A stretch of DNA of 64,000 nt from Ecdyonurus torrentis (Eukaryota; Arthropoda; Insecta; Ephemeroptera; Heptageniidae): NCBI GenBank assembly GCA_949318235.1, contig OX439129.1:31961243-32025242 (forward strand), read 5' to 3'. Of the stretch, positions 40,898 through 53,400 are shown piece by piece (position 1 is the stretch's first letter; each line of letters begins with the position of its first letter). Under the pieces are notes generated by a model. It saw only the letters and a program-made list of their open reading frames with translations, did not search any database and was not told the DNA's origin. The position numbers and the translations under genes were made by a program.

Positions 40898-41876
40898 GAA
40901 TGAACAAAGATATAGAATTTTGTAAGAAAAATTTATATGTTGACATCAAATTTACAATAATAACTATTAACAAACATTAAATAATAAAAAAAGTGATAAA
41001 AAATATTAAAATTAAAACAGCACTATACGCGAACAAAAATAAATACGTAATATAGTTATGCTTTATGCTAGCGCATTTTCAACCCATTTGACCACTTGCA
41101 ATGAACGAACTTTTTAAAATAATTTGAATAATTCTTAATGCATTTCTTATGTAAAAATCGTTTTCACTTACTTGCTGCAACAATTAAAAACATTTTATTG
41201 CAAGTGGTCCATTAAAGTGTTTCTGGATGACGTTATATTTAATGCGCATGAACGCCATGCTGAAGTAATGAATAACATTGTTTAGCATAGTGTAAATGTA
41301 TTTTTTGGCTATTTTATGTGGAAAATTGGTTTATTTTTTTTTATTTTTTTTTCTCACATACTTGTGATATTAATTCAACCTATCAACAGCATCAATGCTT
41401 TGAAATATATTGCTTAGTAATTTTAAACTAGCAAAATTAGTTGTTTTCCTATACCGACCTATGTATTGAGTTATACAACATGACGGTGACTTTAAAATGA
41501 ATGAATAGACCATAATATACAACATAATACATGTTATTTAAGTATGTTACAAAGCATAAATATTATATCGTACAGCATAATTATTTATGCTTTTTCTAAA
41601 TTAGCATCATTTATGCTATAAAGACATAAGTGCGGCTTTAGTTACGTAATTTAAACTTTCTGTGTGAGAGCAACTTTTAAAAATTAATTTCTAAGAAAAA
41701 AAAATGCACCCTCATTATTATTATTATTTTTTTTTTTTTTTACAAAATATAATAGTTATCTTTAAAGTTAGGAAGCAAATGACCTCATTTTTACAGTAAA
41801 AAATACTTCAAGCAAAATTTCAAACTAAACCACAAACAATATCAAAAAGAATAATAAATATACTCACTGTTTTCAT
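39295..41876 (-). CDS. DETF-L: secreted 502-aa repeat protein of unrecognised family
   Basis: No known family recognised. Exon 1 is 41868-41876 (MKT, donor GTGAGT); exon 2 is 39295-40794 after acceptor GCTTTCAG; the joined protein has 502 residues and a TGA stop. The signal peptide MKTYFCLWLFVVFTACYG precedes DETFKVVPDLGRR, aligning position for position with the paralog at 34140-35844. The rest is about 12 imperfect repeats with core G-E-x-F-x-(I/L)-V-x-x-L-G-R-K, separated by Thr/Pro/Phe-rich spacers of about 20 residues. In the middle two flavours alternate: DLGRKTF followed by PTxTPxFKSxH, and DSLDQK or DSLNQK followed by FRPT or FQPT; this gives three A-B super-units. Cys is nearly absent after the signal, so a disordered, extended secreted protein is likely. 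Neighbours suggest a cuticle role; a peptide precursor is a less likely alternative. TATA-like TATTTAAA lies 55 bases before the ATG. Confidence 0.9.
40863..40895. repeat. (AT)n microsatellite in intron 1 of DETF-L
   Basis: About 33 bases of AT repeat, 70 bases upstream of the exon 2 acceptor. Confidence 0.95.
41090..41209. repeat. 13-bp inverted repeat in intron 1 of DETF-L
   Basis: GACCACTTGCAAT at 41090-41102 is matched exactly, in inverted form, at 41197-41209. Outer GCGCATT sequences are also inverted (41071 and about 41240), suggesting a second small element abutting the repeat at 41225. Confidence 0.5.
41225..41501 (-). mobile_element. Dispersed MITE-like repeat, copy 2 (in intron 1 of DETF-L)
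   Basis: Diverged reverse-complement copy of 14944-15240. Landmarks in the same order are GCATTGATGCTGTT, AGGTTGAATTA, CAATGTTATTC and ATGGCGTTCATGCGC on the minus strand. Confidence 0.68.
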
Positions 41877-41923
41877 GTTGGCGTTCTGTCCAATACTAAA
41901 ACCAGTGCTCAGTGTACATTTTA

Positions 41924-41931
41924 TTTAAATA
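41924..41931 (-). promoter_or_regulatory. TATA-like box of DETF-L
   Basis: TATTTAAA on the minus strand, 55 bases before the ATG at 41876. It is a weaker match to consensus, but the spacing equals that of three sister genes. Confidence 0.65.
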
Positions 41932-43217
41932 CTATCAGCTAATTACACCACCAATAATATTTTCAATGCATTGTGTTATGATATGAAGTGGACAAAATAT
42001 TTTTCTCGTATAATATATTAGTTTTTTTTTTTTTTTTTAAATTTGAAAACAGTTTGACTTTTACAGACTGGCAACAATTCCAAGGGCAAATTATAATTAT
42101 CTGTTAATGTTAGCTGCATTATTTTTAACAGTTAAAATATAATATGGTATGAAATATCTTGCAATATTATTTAAATATATATTAAACAAAAATACTAATT
42201 ATTATTTGGATGATTTTTTTTATTTTATTTATTACTTATATAAATATTTAATTATAAAATTACTTTAAATTAAAAAGTTTTTTTTTGTACATGCACTTAA
42301 ATCTCCTTTTTTTTTTTTTTTTTTTTTTAATATTGTGATATCAGCTTGATCTTTGTCGCAAAAGCGAACTGTAAACTAATTATTGAAATTAAAGTACAGT
42401 GTACATTATATCATGAGTAATGCTTTTAAATTATTATTATTAGTTTTTTTTTTGTAGAGATTTTTAAATTAAAACATTAGATCGTAAAATTTAATGCAGT
42501 TCAGATGCTATAGTATATTTCACACGTTTGTTAAATATTAAAAAATTGACTTTTTTTTTTCTATGCCAAGTGTAACAACCTATTCTTTACTTTTATTTAT
42601 TAACTATAGTGTAGACCGTCTCTCCTCTTCCTCTTTTAGCTCTAAATCGTGCTATCGTATCAATGGACAATGGGTATACTGAAAATGTATAATATCTTGG
42701 ATTATGTTAAAATATAAGGAATAAAACTGTTACAAAACGTAAGATCATTATTATTCCATTGCATTCATTTATAAATCAAATACATTGCATGAGTTTTCTG
42801 TATATGCAAATATGTGGGAAGGTACAAGTTAAAGGGCGGTGGTGCGAAAGAAATAAGATACACATATTGAACGTCTACAGCAGCGACTTGTCATATTACA
42901 TTAGCATTTATATTTGAAGCAATTAGATTTTCATAACAAGAACTGCAATTTCTCATTACACATTCATAAAGGCGTCTATTGTGATTGATGATATACACAT
43001 AGAGATGTTACATTTAAAAATAAGACAGTTAAAAAGGTGGAGAAAAATAATTTTGCATGTCTTCATTATAATATAATAGCTAATAGCTTACATAGAGAAA
43101 AAATAATGTAAAATAACTGAATAATAATAATATAATTAAAATAATACTAAATGATATTATATATACGTACTTATAGGTTCAGCAATAAATAACACAATTA
43201 AGTTAAGTTGATATAAC
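41932..43217. other. Intergenic, DETF-L to Ser/Thr/Pro gene
   Basis: AT-rich with T tracts; nothing coding seen. Confidence 0.6.
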
Positions 43218-43223
43218 TTTATT
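43218..43223 (-). terminator. Poly(A) signal of Ser/Thr/Pro-repeat gene
   Basis: AATAAA on the minus strand 23 nt past the stop codon at 43246. Confidence 0.6.
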
Positions 43224-43245
43224 ATATAATGTATGTAAAAATATT

Positions 43246-43920
43246 TTACAATTTTCTTGTTGGTTTGGGTGGTTTAGGTTGAAATAGAGCAGGGATGATA
43301 ATAGGTGGCGTAGGTGGTGGTAAAGTTTGGGGTTGAAATACTGCAGGAATTATTATCGGTGGAGTAGGTATCATAATCATAACGGTAGGTTGAAATAGAG
43401 CAGGAGTAAAAATTGGTGGCGTTGGAAATGTGATGCTTTCACTTGTAGGTTGGACAGTAGATTCAGTTATTAAAGATGTTGACGGTCTCATAGTTGTAGT
43501 ACTCACAGCTGTAGGACTCATGGATGCAGGACTCATGGTTGTAGGACTCGTGGTTGTAGGACTCGTGGTTGTAGGACTCGTGGTTGTAGGACTCATGGTT
43601 GTAGGACTCATGGTTGTAGGACTCATAGTTGTAGGACTCGTAGTGCTGGGTCTCATAGTTGTTGTTGTAGTAGTGCTGGGTCTCATAGGGTTGGGAGGAA
43701 TCACATCTAACCCATAAGGTGGTTGTGGAAACTGACCAACTGGAAGAGGCACCACTGGCAGAGGAATACTCTCATCATCGTTTCCAAGGACAATCACGAT
43801 CCAAAAACTCTATAAGTGGAATACAAGACAGAAATTTTAATAACTAAAATGAAGATACTGTTTTTGATACTTTTGTAAGACAAAACTCACCACTTGTAAT
43901 AATAGTGACTTCATATTCAT
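43246..43920 (-). CDS. Secreted Ser/Thr/Pro-repeat (mucin-like) protein, 197 aa
   Basis: No named family. Exon 1 is 43891-43920 (MNMKSLLLQV, donor GTGAGT); exon 2 is 43246-43809 (acceptor ACTTATAG), joined in phase 0. The split signal peptide is MNMKSLLLQVSFWIVIVLG, followed by NDDES and a Pro-rich stretch. A block of about 17 pentapeptides of type SPTTM/SPTTT follows, encoded by a 15-base minisatellite, and offers dense O-glycosylation sites. The C-terminal third holds three TPPI-type repeats (PTPPIIIPALFQP and variants) and ends in KPPKPTRKL. No Cys is visible in the mature part. An AATAAA lies 23 nt past the stop. A second Met two codons in (MKSLLLQV) could be the true start. Mucin-like or cuticular matrix roles are both possible; the cluster favours cuticle or epidermal surface. 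Confidence 0.85.
43511..43645 (-). repeat. 15-bp coding minisatellite, 9 units
   Basis: Nine head-to-tail copies of a 15-base unit (gtaggactcatggtt with small variants on the plus strand) inside exon 2 of the secreted Ser/Thr/Pro gene. It keeps the frame, encoding SPTTM/SPTTT. Confidence 0.93.
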
Positions 43921-44609
43921 ATTGACACAGAATAATATAAATGTCAATGTTTTTCTTCTTACAAGGCTATATTATACTTTAATAACAAACCCTCTGCCGT
44001 GACACATAGAGCACAATGAATAACATAAAAATCTTTACATTATTGCATTATGATGGAAATAACATAAATTTATATGGTGACTTACATTAGTTAAAATATT
44101 TATAGCTTTAAATACTAAAAAGTAAGTATTTCCACATGGCATATAGCATTTAATGATAGTGTTTGAAAAAAAAAACAGAAATGAATCACTGTCAAGATAA
44201 ATATCATACAATTGCATTATTATATCGTATTAAAATTTACCTACTAAAAAAAGCATATTTTTTAAATTAGCAATTACTTAATTAACCGAAATAATTTAAA
44301 CATTTAATTAGTTGTTATCTTGTATAGTATGATAGGAAATCCTTGTCGTTGCATATATTAAAATATTATATTACATATTATTTTTATGTATGTAATTTTC
44401 TTGAGATACCCAAATTAATTAAAATAAGATAAAAATTACTTGAAACTATTGTTCTTATTAATTCTCATGCAGTAATTAGTGGATTTTTTTTAATAAATAA
44501 AAAATTATATAATTTATGATTTAATGTGTTTTTTTTATTAATTATATATAACATTATTGTATTTTTCAAAGCAACTAATTTAAATTAATTTTTTTTCTTT
44601 AACAATTAT

Positions 44610-45551
44610 TTACGAAATTATAGGTAAACCATATACAAGAAATCTATTACTACTCTCTTGCTTCAGTTCTCCTATTTCAGGGTTGCTGATATAGGTAGCA
44701 GCTAAAAGTTTCTGGGTATGAGGTGGTGATAGAGCGAGGAAAACATCTTGAGTACTTGGTACGGAAGACGACGTGACCTGGGAAGTGATTCTCTGTGGTA
44801 TTGCCGGGGTCATTAGAGAGGTCTCCTTTAGTACCGCCTGACCAGTTGATTGAAATACAGAACTTGATGCTTTATCATCATGGACAATCCGATAAGTACC
44901 TGAGCCAGTTGAGGTGAAGAATTGAGAGTCTCCAATAGAACCTCCCATTAAGATCACGAACTAAAAATGTTCAAAACAATATATAATCATATCAGATCTA
45001 TAACATTATTATATAAAAATATGATGTACGATAATGAAACTATGTTTTGAAGTTTTATCTTAATGTCTATCAAAACAACTTTATTTTTGCAAACAAAAAT
45101 AGTAAACACCAATATTTTCATATTGATAAGTTAAGTGAATTTTAGACCACATGCATTTTTTTTAATATTTTTATTTGTATTAGAAAGTAAATATAAAAGT
45201 TATTTTCTCGAAAGTTATAATACAATTAAATGACAATAAAATTATAATAATCTAGTAATGTAACTAATTTTATCAATCAAAACTTGAATTTACAACAATG
45301 TACAGCTCTGGCGAAAAGTTTGAGAACGATTTGTATAGGCAACCCCGCAATCACACTATGCTATCTTTATGAAAAAACGCAGCAGCCGCTGCTGTCCCGT
45401 TTTTAAACTTTTGGCCAGAGCTGTACAATAATTCTCTTGATAGTTTTATCAATCTTATTTTGTCTTTGAGTTATACAAATTTATATACTGTATTGCAAGA
45501 ACTATGAAAAACCAAATTTTGTATACTCACTAGTAGTAGCGTAGCTAACAT
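44610..45551 (-). CDS. Small secreted orphan protein, 123 aa
   Basis: Not recognised. Exon 1 is 45531-45551 (MLATLLL, donor GTGAGT); exon 2 is 44610-44960 (acceptor ACATTTTTAG), phase 0. The joined start MLATLLLFVILMGGSIG is a convincing signal peptide that only appears after splicing, which is the main evidence that the gene is real. The mature part is Ser/Thr/Gln-rich (GSGTYRIVHDDK, SSSVFQSTGQ, SQVTSSSVPSTQDVFLALSP) and ends in FLVYGLPIIS. No Cys, no repeats, no RR core. The last codons contain a possible phase-2 donor (TC|GTAAAT) just before the stop, so a further exon cannot be excluded, but none is evident downstream. Intron 1 hosts a Tc1-like miniature element. Position between cuticle-type genes hints at an epidermal secreted protein. 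Confidence 0.75.
45301..45425. mobile_element. Tc1/mariner-like MITE in intron 1 of the orphan gene
   Basis: A 121-bp element flanked by TA on both sides, with terminal inverted repeats of about 26 bp starting CAGCTCTGGC and continuing AAAAGTTT. TA target duplication and a CAG.. terminus are typical of Tc1/mariner derivatives. The centre holds a small CAGCAGCCGCTGCTG palindrome. Confidence 0.88.
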
Positions 45552-46508
45552 TTTTCAGCACAAAATATTTTGATGTTAACGTACACTTTTCTGTCACTCA
45601 GAATGTCAATTTCTCTTTATTATAAAAATTACCTCCTCTTCAAAATAAAACTCGTCTTTGCACAGTAAACATAACTAATGAATGTAAGTAGAGGTTAACA
45701 TGATGAAAATAATAATGAGCGGTGCTTCAGGGTGTAAAATACGAAAATAAATTTTCTAAGAACTACCAAAATAAATACGACATTTTTTGTTCCCTAATTA
45801 CTGAGCTTGAAAAGTTTTTGAGGTTACGTAATTTTTTTATTATTTTTTCGAACGATATCATTTACCATATAATCTGTAAATTTAAGTCAGTTACAAAAGA
45901 CATTCTAAAATTGCATTTTAACATGTATAATAAAAAAAAATAGTAATATTAATAATACTTTTATTCATTTAATTTATGTTCTGTTAGCTGTCAGAAAGTA
46001 CTACTAAAAAATCATGTAAAATATCTTATGTAATAGCACTTAATTTAATGCTACAATACACTAAATATACTATTTTGAAATGGCATGAGAGGAAATTTTA
46101 ATAACGAAACAATAGAATTTGGTTACTGGAATGTTCTTTATGTAAATAGAAAGACATTGAAAAATAAAATGCAAAATGTAAATCTATTTATATAAATGAC
46201 ATCATAGTACTATAATACTAGTTGAGTAATATTTGCATCAAGATCATAATAATAATAAAAAAATAAAAAACTTATTCGCATCTTAGCACTCCATAATTGT
46301 ACACTTTTAACTAATAAATCAACCATAAATCATGACTTTATGTATAAATCATACAGTAAAGATAAAGTAATTGTTATTTTTTTTTTCTTAATAGTTCTAA
46401 AGAAATCAAGATTTCGATTAATTATATTTCTAAAAGGATCTAGTATTATAATAGAGTTATAAATCAAAGTTTATAAAGGAAACAATAAGGTTAAAACTTT
46501 TAACATAT
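45552..46508. other. Intergenic, orphan gene to YAPP gene
   Basis: AT-rich; one 73-codon plus-strand ORF at 45722 has no signal peptide, domain or repeat and is not called. Confidence 0.6.
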
Positions 46509-46514
46509 TTTATT
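46509..46514 (-). terminator. Poly(A) signal of YAPP gene
   Basis: AATAAA on the minus strand 55 nt past the stop at 46569. Confidence 0.6.
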
Positions 46515-46568
46515 TACATTTTTTATACATATTTTGAAGTAACAAATAGAATGAAGAGACATTAACAG

Positions 46569-48142
46569 TTAAGGATAGTTTGATGAGGGTACTTGGTATA
46601 CAGGGTGTTCATGTTGAACATGTTGTAAAGTTGCACTTTTAACTGGAATTACATATGGTACAAAATATCCACCTGAGTACGCATTATGGTGACCTGCTAT
46701 TACAGTACTTTCTGGTACAGTGTAAGTATCTGTAGGAACTTGATAAGTTTCCTGAACAACAATTGGTGCTCCATATTCTTGTACAGGTGCTTCAAAAGGA
46801 GAAACTACAGCCTCTGTTAGTCCTGATGATAAACTGTATTCAGGTTGAGGAACTTCATACACGGTAGGTGCGATGTAAACAGGTCTGGGTGGAGCGTAAG
46901 TTGTAGGTACTTCATATACAGGTTCAGGGGCACCATAGATTGGTTTAGGAGGTGCATAGGTCACGGCTTCTGTAGTAGTAGGAACTTCATATACAGGATG
47001 TGGTCTAGGTGGAGGGTATGTTTCTTTAGGAGGTGCATAAGTAGCAGTTTCGGTCGTAGTAGGTGCTTCGTATATAGGATGTGGTCTTGGGGGAGGGTAT
47101 GTTTGTCTTGGAGGTGCATAAGTAGACTTAGGAGCTGGATAAGTAGTTTCTCTAGGAGGTGCATAAGTGGTTACAGCAGGTGCATAAGTAGGTTGAGGAG
47201 CAGGGTATGTTTCTTTAGGTGGAGCATATGTGGTTGCAGGGGGTGCATACTCTTGTACAGGTACTTCATACGTATGCTGAGGTGACGAGTATTCGTGATG
47301 TGGTGCAAAATGTACAGGAGCGGCGTGTGTGATGAAGGTGTCATGCTCGAAGAGAGGAGGTGATGCGGACAGAGATGCCATGATCACCGCGGAGGATGAG
47401 AAGCCGGAGTGGTGAACAGGTGCTTCACTCGCTACCAAACTCACTAGCGTAAGGAACATTAAGGAAGCAGCGCGCTGTGGAGAAAATATGAATTATTAGT
47501 AAAAGATTCTAGCTTTAATTTAATAGCAATAAAAAATATATATTCAAAAATACATCAGTCATCAAAACTATTAAAATCTAACCTTGAATAAACGTAAAGT
47601 CGCAGAAAAAAGAAATACCACGATTTTATTTACAAATTTCATCAACAAAAAAATAAGACCATAATTTTGTTATTACTTTTATTATTATTAATTTGAACTA
47701 TAATAGATTCTGTAACAGCTAAAAAATAATATTAATAATAATGTAAGTTATTAAACATTGATGTTAAAGATATATTAAAACGTTGCCTTTTATGCTGATG
47801 CATTATTATAACTCTACTTAAATAAATAATTTTACTGAAGTCTAATAAAAATCAAAAACCTAAAGATAGATCACTAAATCAGGCTAAATCACTAGCCTAA
47901 ATAGTGAAAAACATTGTTATAATCATTTTTATGGTCTATTTAAATTAAATGATCAGAAAAAAAAATTAACACACAGTAAAACATTAAATTATAATAAAAA
48001 AAAATCTAAACAAAATCGTCATATTATTTAAGCAAATAATTCAATTATAAATTGAAAAGATTTTTCTGTAAAGCTTTAAACTTTGACTTAATTATTAATT
48101 GTACAAGTTCAATAAGAATACTGAGGTACTTACGACTGTCAT
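46569..48142 (-). CDS. Secreted YAPP-repeat proline-rich protein (probable low-complexity cuticle protein), 304 aa
   Basis: Exon 1 is 48134-48142 (MTV, donor GTAAGT); exon 2 is 46569-47474 (acceptor TTCTCCACAG), phase 0. The joined signal peptide is MTVRAASLMFLTLVSLVASEA. A His/Ser-rich segment follows (APVHHSGFSSSA, FAPHHEYSSP). Residues from about 80 to 220 are tandem YAPP-type units: TYAPPKETYPAPQPTYAPAV, YPPPRPHPIYEAPTTTE, YEVPTTYAPPRPVY and variants. The C-terminal part has spaced Tyr, Val and Pro (VQEYGAPIVVQETYQVP) and ends VPSSNYP. Tyr-Pro repeats fit low-complexity proline-rich cuticle proteins (CPLCP-like), where Tyr may be cross-linked during sclerotization; this is family knowledge, not shown here. 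The same TYEAP/TYAPP phrase occurs in the linker of the gene at 34140. AATAAA is 55 nt after the stop; TATTTAAA is 56 bases before the ATG. Confidence 0.88.
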
Positions 48143-48190
48143 TGTTGTTTAGTAATGATCGAGTGACGACCAGTGACACTCGACTTACAA

Positions 48191-48198
48191 TTTAAATA
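48191..48198 (-). promoter_or_regulatory. TATA-like box of YAPP gene
   Basis: TATTTAAA on the minus strand, identical to the element of the DETF-L gene and 56 bases before the ATG at 48142. Confidence 0.65.
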
Positions 48199-50316
<2,118 letters not shown>

Positions 50317-50322
50317 TTTATT
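50317..50322 (-). terminator. Poly(A) signal of CPR-A
   Basis: AATAAA on the minus strand about 90 nt past the stop at 50410, followed by a long A tract on the transcript strand. Confidence 0.55.
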
Positions 50323-50409
50323 TTTGAATAATTTTCTTTTTTACATTATATTATTTAGATTAAAACGGTTGTATTGTATAGGAATCAGTTCTGTGGATAT
50401 ATTACGTGT

Positions 50410-53400
50410 TTACGCCTTAGCCTTCTTTGCTTCTTCAGCTGCGATGAAGTCCAGAGCACGTTGGATGGCCTCTGGGATTGGGGGTGGGGTGGGGATATGA
50501 GCTCCCTCAGCACGGAATCCATTCTCATCAGCGATATAAGTGACGGTGATGAGTTGACCTTCGGGGTCGGTGTAGGAGTAAGATCCACGCATAACTTGGA
50601 TTTGGTCCTCAGTACCGGGGTTCTTCACCTCACCAATCTCGTCACGCTTGATACCATCAGCAGTCTCGTAGCTGTCAAAATAAATAAATATCAGTTAATT
50701 TGCATTCTATTTCAAAAAGTTATTTAACCAATTTTTGAACTGCTACCAAATTCTCAAAAATTAAAGTTTCTCACGTAATGTATGTGAGGTCACCTTCTAA
50801 AATAATCACATTTTTTTGTGTTTTTATTATAATAAAATGATGAAAAAAAAATCTGAATTCCACAACTCTTTAAAATCAAGTATGCAAAAATATGGTACGT
50901 GGAATATATTTAAAATTAAAACTTTTAGCAATAGACAAGTAAATATATGACAAATTTATCGTTAATATACCGTTACAAAATATTAAATTTAAAACACGTG
51001 TGTATATTAATAATTTCATTATGATGACAAATTGATGACAGATATATGAAATGACAAAAGGAAATTATAAAATCAACACGTAAAAAGTATTATTGTTATG
51101 ACATTATAAGTATTGAACTTGACACTTTATAGGAATCAATATATCGAGCCAACTTTCTTTCAGAATGTTTCTCACATATTATATTTAAAAATCTGGCAAG
51201 AAGTATAAAGTCGGTATTAGATAACGTTTAAAATAATACTTAAACTTGAAGAATAGTAATAAAAATTTTTTTGGCTGTAATCCAAGTAAATACAGAGTTT
51301 GTCATCAAAGTTTGTTGCGACTCCTTTAAGGTTGACAGGTCAAGAGCTTGTGAGGATTAAACTTAATATCTTTGGAAAGTAGGTATGTATATGAATATGA
51401 ATTGTTTGGTAAAACTTTTTATACTGTTTTTTTTTACGACAGTTATAAAAAGAAAATCTACATAATATATTGTATAGAGCCTTTTTTTTTTTTTTTTTTT
51501 TAATTTTATTGGACTAGGAATGAATGTTTGATTAAAATTCGATAACTTGATGGAGAATTTACTAACACTGAAATCATTTTTCGTAATATTTTATTGTCTA
51601 ATGACATTTAAAACTGTAAATGTCAAGAATGAATAGCAAAAAAAAAAAATTAATAATAATAATAAAAAAAAATCATCATATCAAAAATGATATTGAAGCT
51701 ATATTTTTACAAACATGTTAAAACAAAACACTTGTGTGTTCAATTTAAAAGTTATGCAACATCTTAAATAATTGAAGATGATAATTTGTAAATTATAGTC
51801 TTATGCATAGATGATTACATATCGAAAATACATAGCCAAATATGGCATTAAATAATACAGAAAAAAAAAGGTTAAAATTTATCTGAAATGCTAAGTCATT
51901 CATATGTCATAATAATAAACTTTTTTTTTTAATACGAAATATTTTATCTATATTTAAAATCTATGTCATATTTTTATAATTAATATTGAATATTAATATA
52001 TTACCTTTTTATTGCGCAGTCAAAAAAAAAAAAAAAAAAAAGATTGTGAATACTTAAGTTACGTGTATAATGGAAAAGGATGTTTCATTTTAGACAAGAT
52101 ATAATACATTAATGAATTTTGAAGTGATCATAATTTATCTTATGATTTTTTTTTTCTTCCAACTTATGCAATCAGTCGTCATCGTGAGCTTCTCCTTAAG
52201 ATTAGACTAAAGTCATAACGTAGCTACCTTGACCTTTACAACTTTACCTCACCCCTCTCCTAACTACCAAATATTTTACCTTTAACCCTTTTCTAATCTT
52301 ACAAAGAACAAGATATATAAGATTATTTTTTTTATCCTTTCATTTATCAAAATACCTGTCAATTAAATTTTTTTTTTCGCAAAATGAAACGAATCAATTT
52401 TTAGTTTCCCATGAAAATCGTATTGGCAGATATTTTATAATATATTTTCTTTAAAAAAAATAATACTGGAGAAAATATAATTTTGTTAGATTTAAATATT
52501 TACTCCCATGACATAAATATGATTTAACATAAATTCAGTATAATAAAATGTAATTGTAATGCTACCTTTGATATTTAAAATGATTTAGTAATGTGCTATA
52601 TTCATGAACCATTGTTGCAAAAAAAGAAGAAGAAAACAAAATGCAAAATACCGGGGTCAAAAGATCATGCGGTAGTGTGAATATCAATTTTATTTTTTAT
52701 CATAAATAAAAAAGAGCATCTCTAATAAAAATTCTTATATTTTTCAAGGTAATCAAAACAAATTTATAGTAAATAAATTACTTCATTATCATTCTAATTA
52801 GTTAATTATATATAAGTAGCAAGGTTAATTAAAAATAATAATTACTATAGCAAAAGCCACAGTTTTTTTCCTTTAAATAATCATTTGTAATTTGTTAAAG
52901 AAGAATTTTTTAATTATTTAATACACAAGGTACGTAAAATAATCAATGTAAATCAAGTTAGTTTTCCTATATGTGAATTCCAAACATACTGTATATGATA
53001 TGCGGAAAAATATTTTTAACTTTGGCAAATAAGTAACATTTTTTAGGTTCATTTTAAAAATAAAAAAATTAAAATCTCACTACACAAATTTTGAGAAAGC
53101 ATGTAAAATAAAAAGTGTTTTCTCACCTGAAACTGTAACTGCCATCGTAGTTGTTATCGCTGTCGGAGCGGAGGATGGCAATGGGTTCTTGCTCTTGTCT
53201 AGCCTGCTGGGGAGCAGCTACGGCGAGGGCCAGGACGGCGGCGAATACAAGCTGAAATCACAATAGAGCACATTAATTACAATATTACACTAACTTAATT
53301 AATTTCAAAATATTGCAAGACTTTTCTCTTCATGTGAAATAAGGATGTGAATGTTGCTGGAGAAAAGAAAAAAAAAATCGATAAAAAACTTTTGTGACAA

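Noticed and set aside
43430..43717. Plus-strand Val/Gly/Leu-rich frame of 95 codons
   Set aside because: Antisense shadow of the 15-bp minisatellite in the Ser/Thr/Pro gene.
46845..47285. Plus-strand frame of 146 codons with Cys, Arg and Ser
   Set aside because: Antisense of the YAPP repeat exon; the repeat keeps several frames open.
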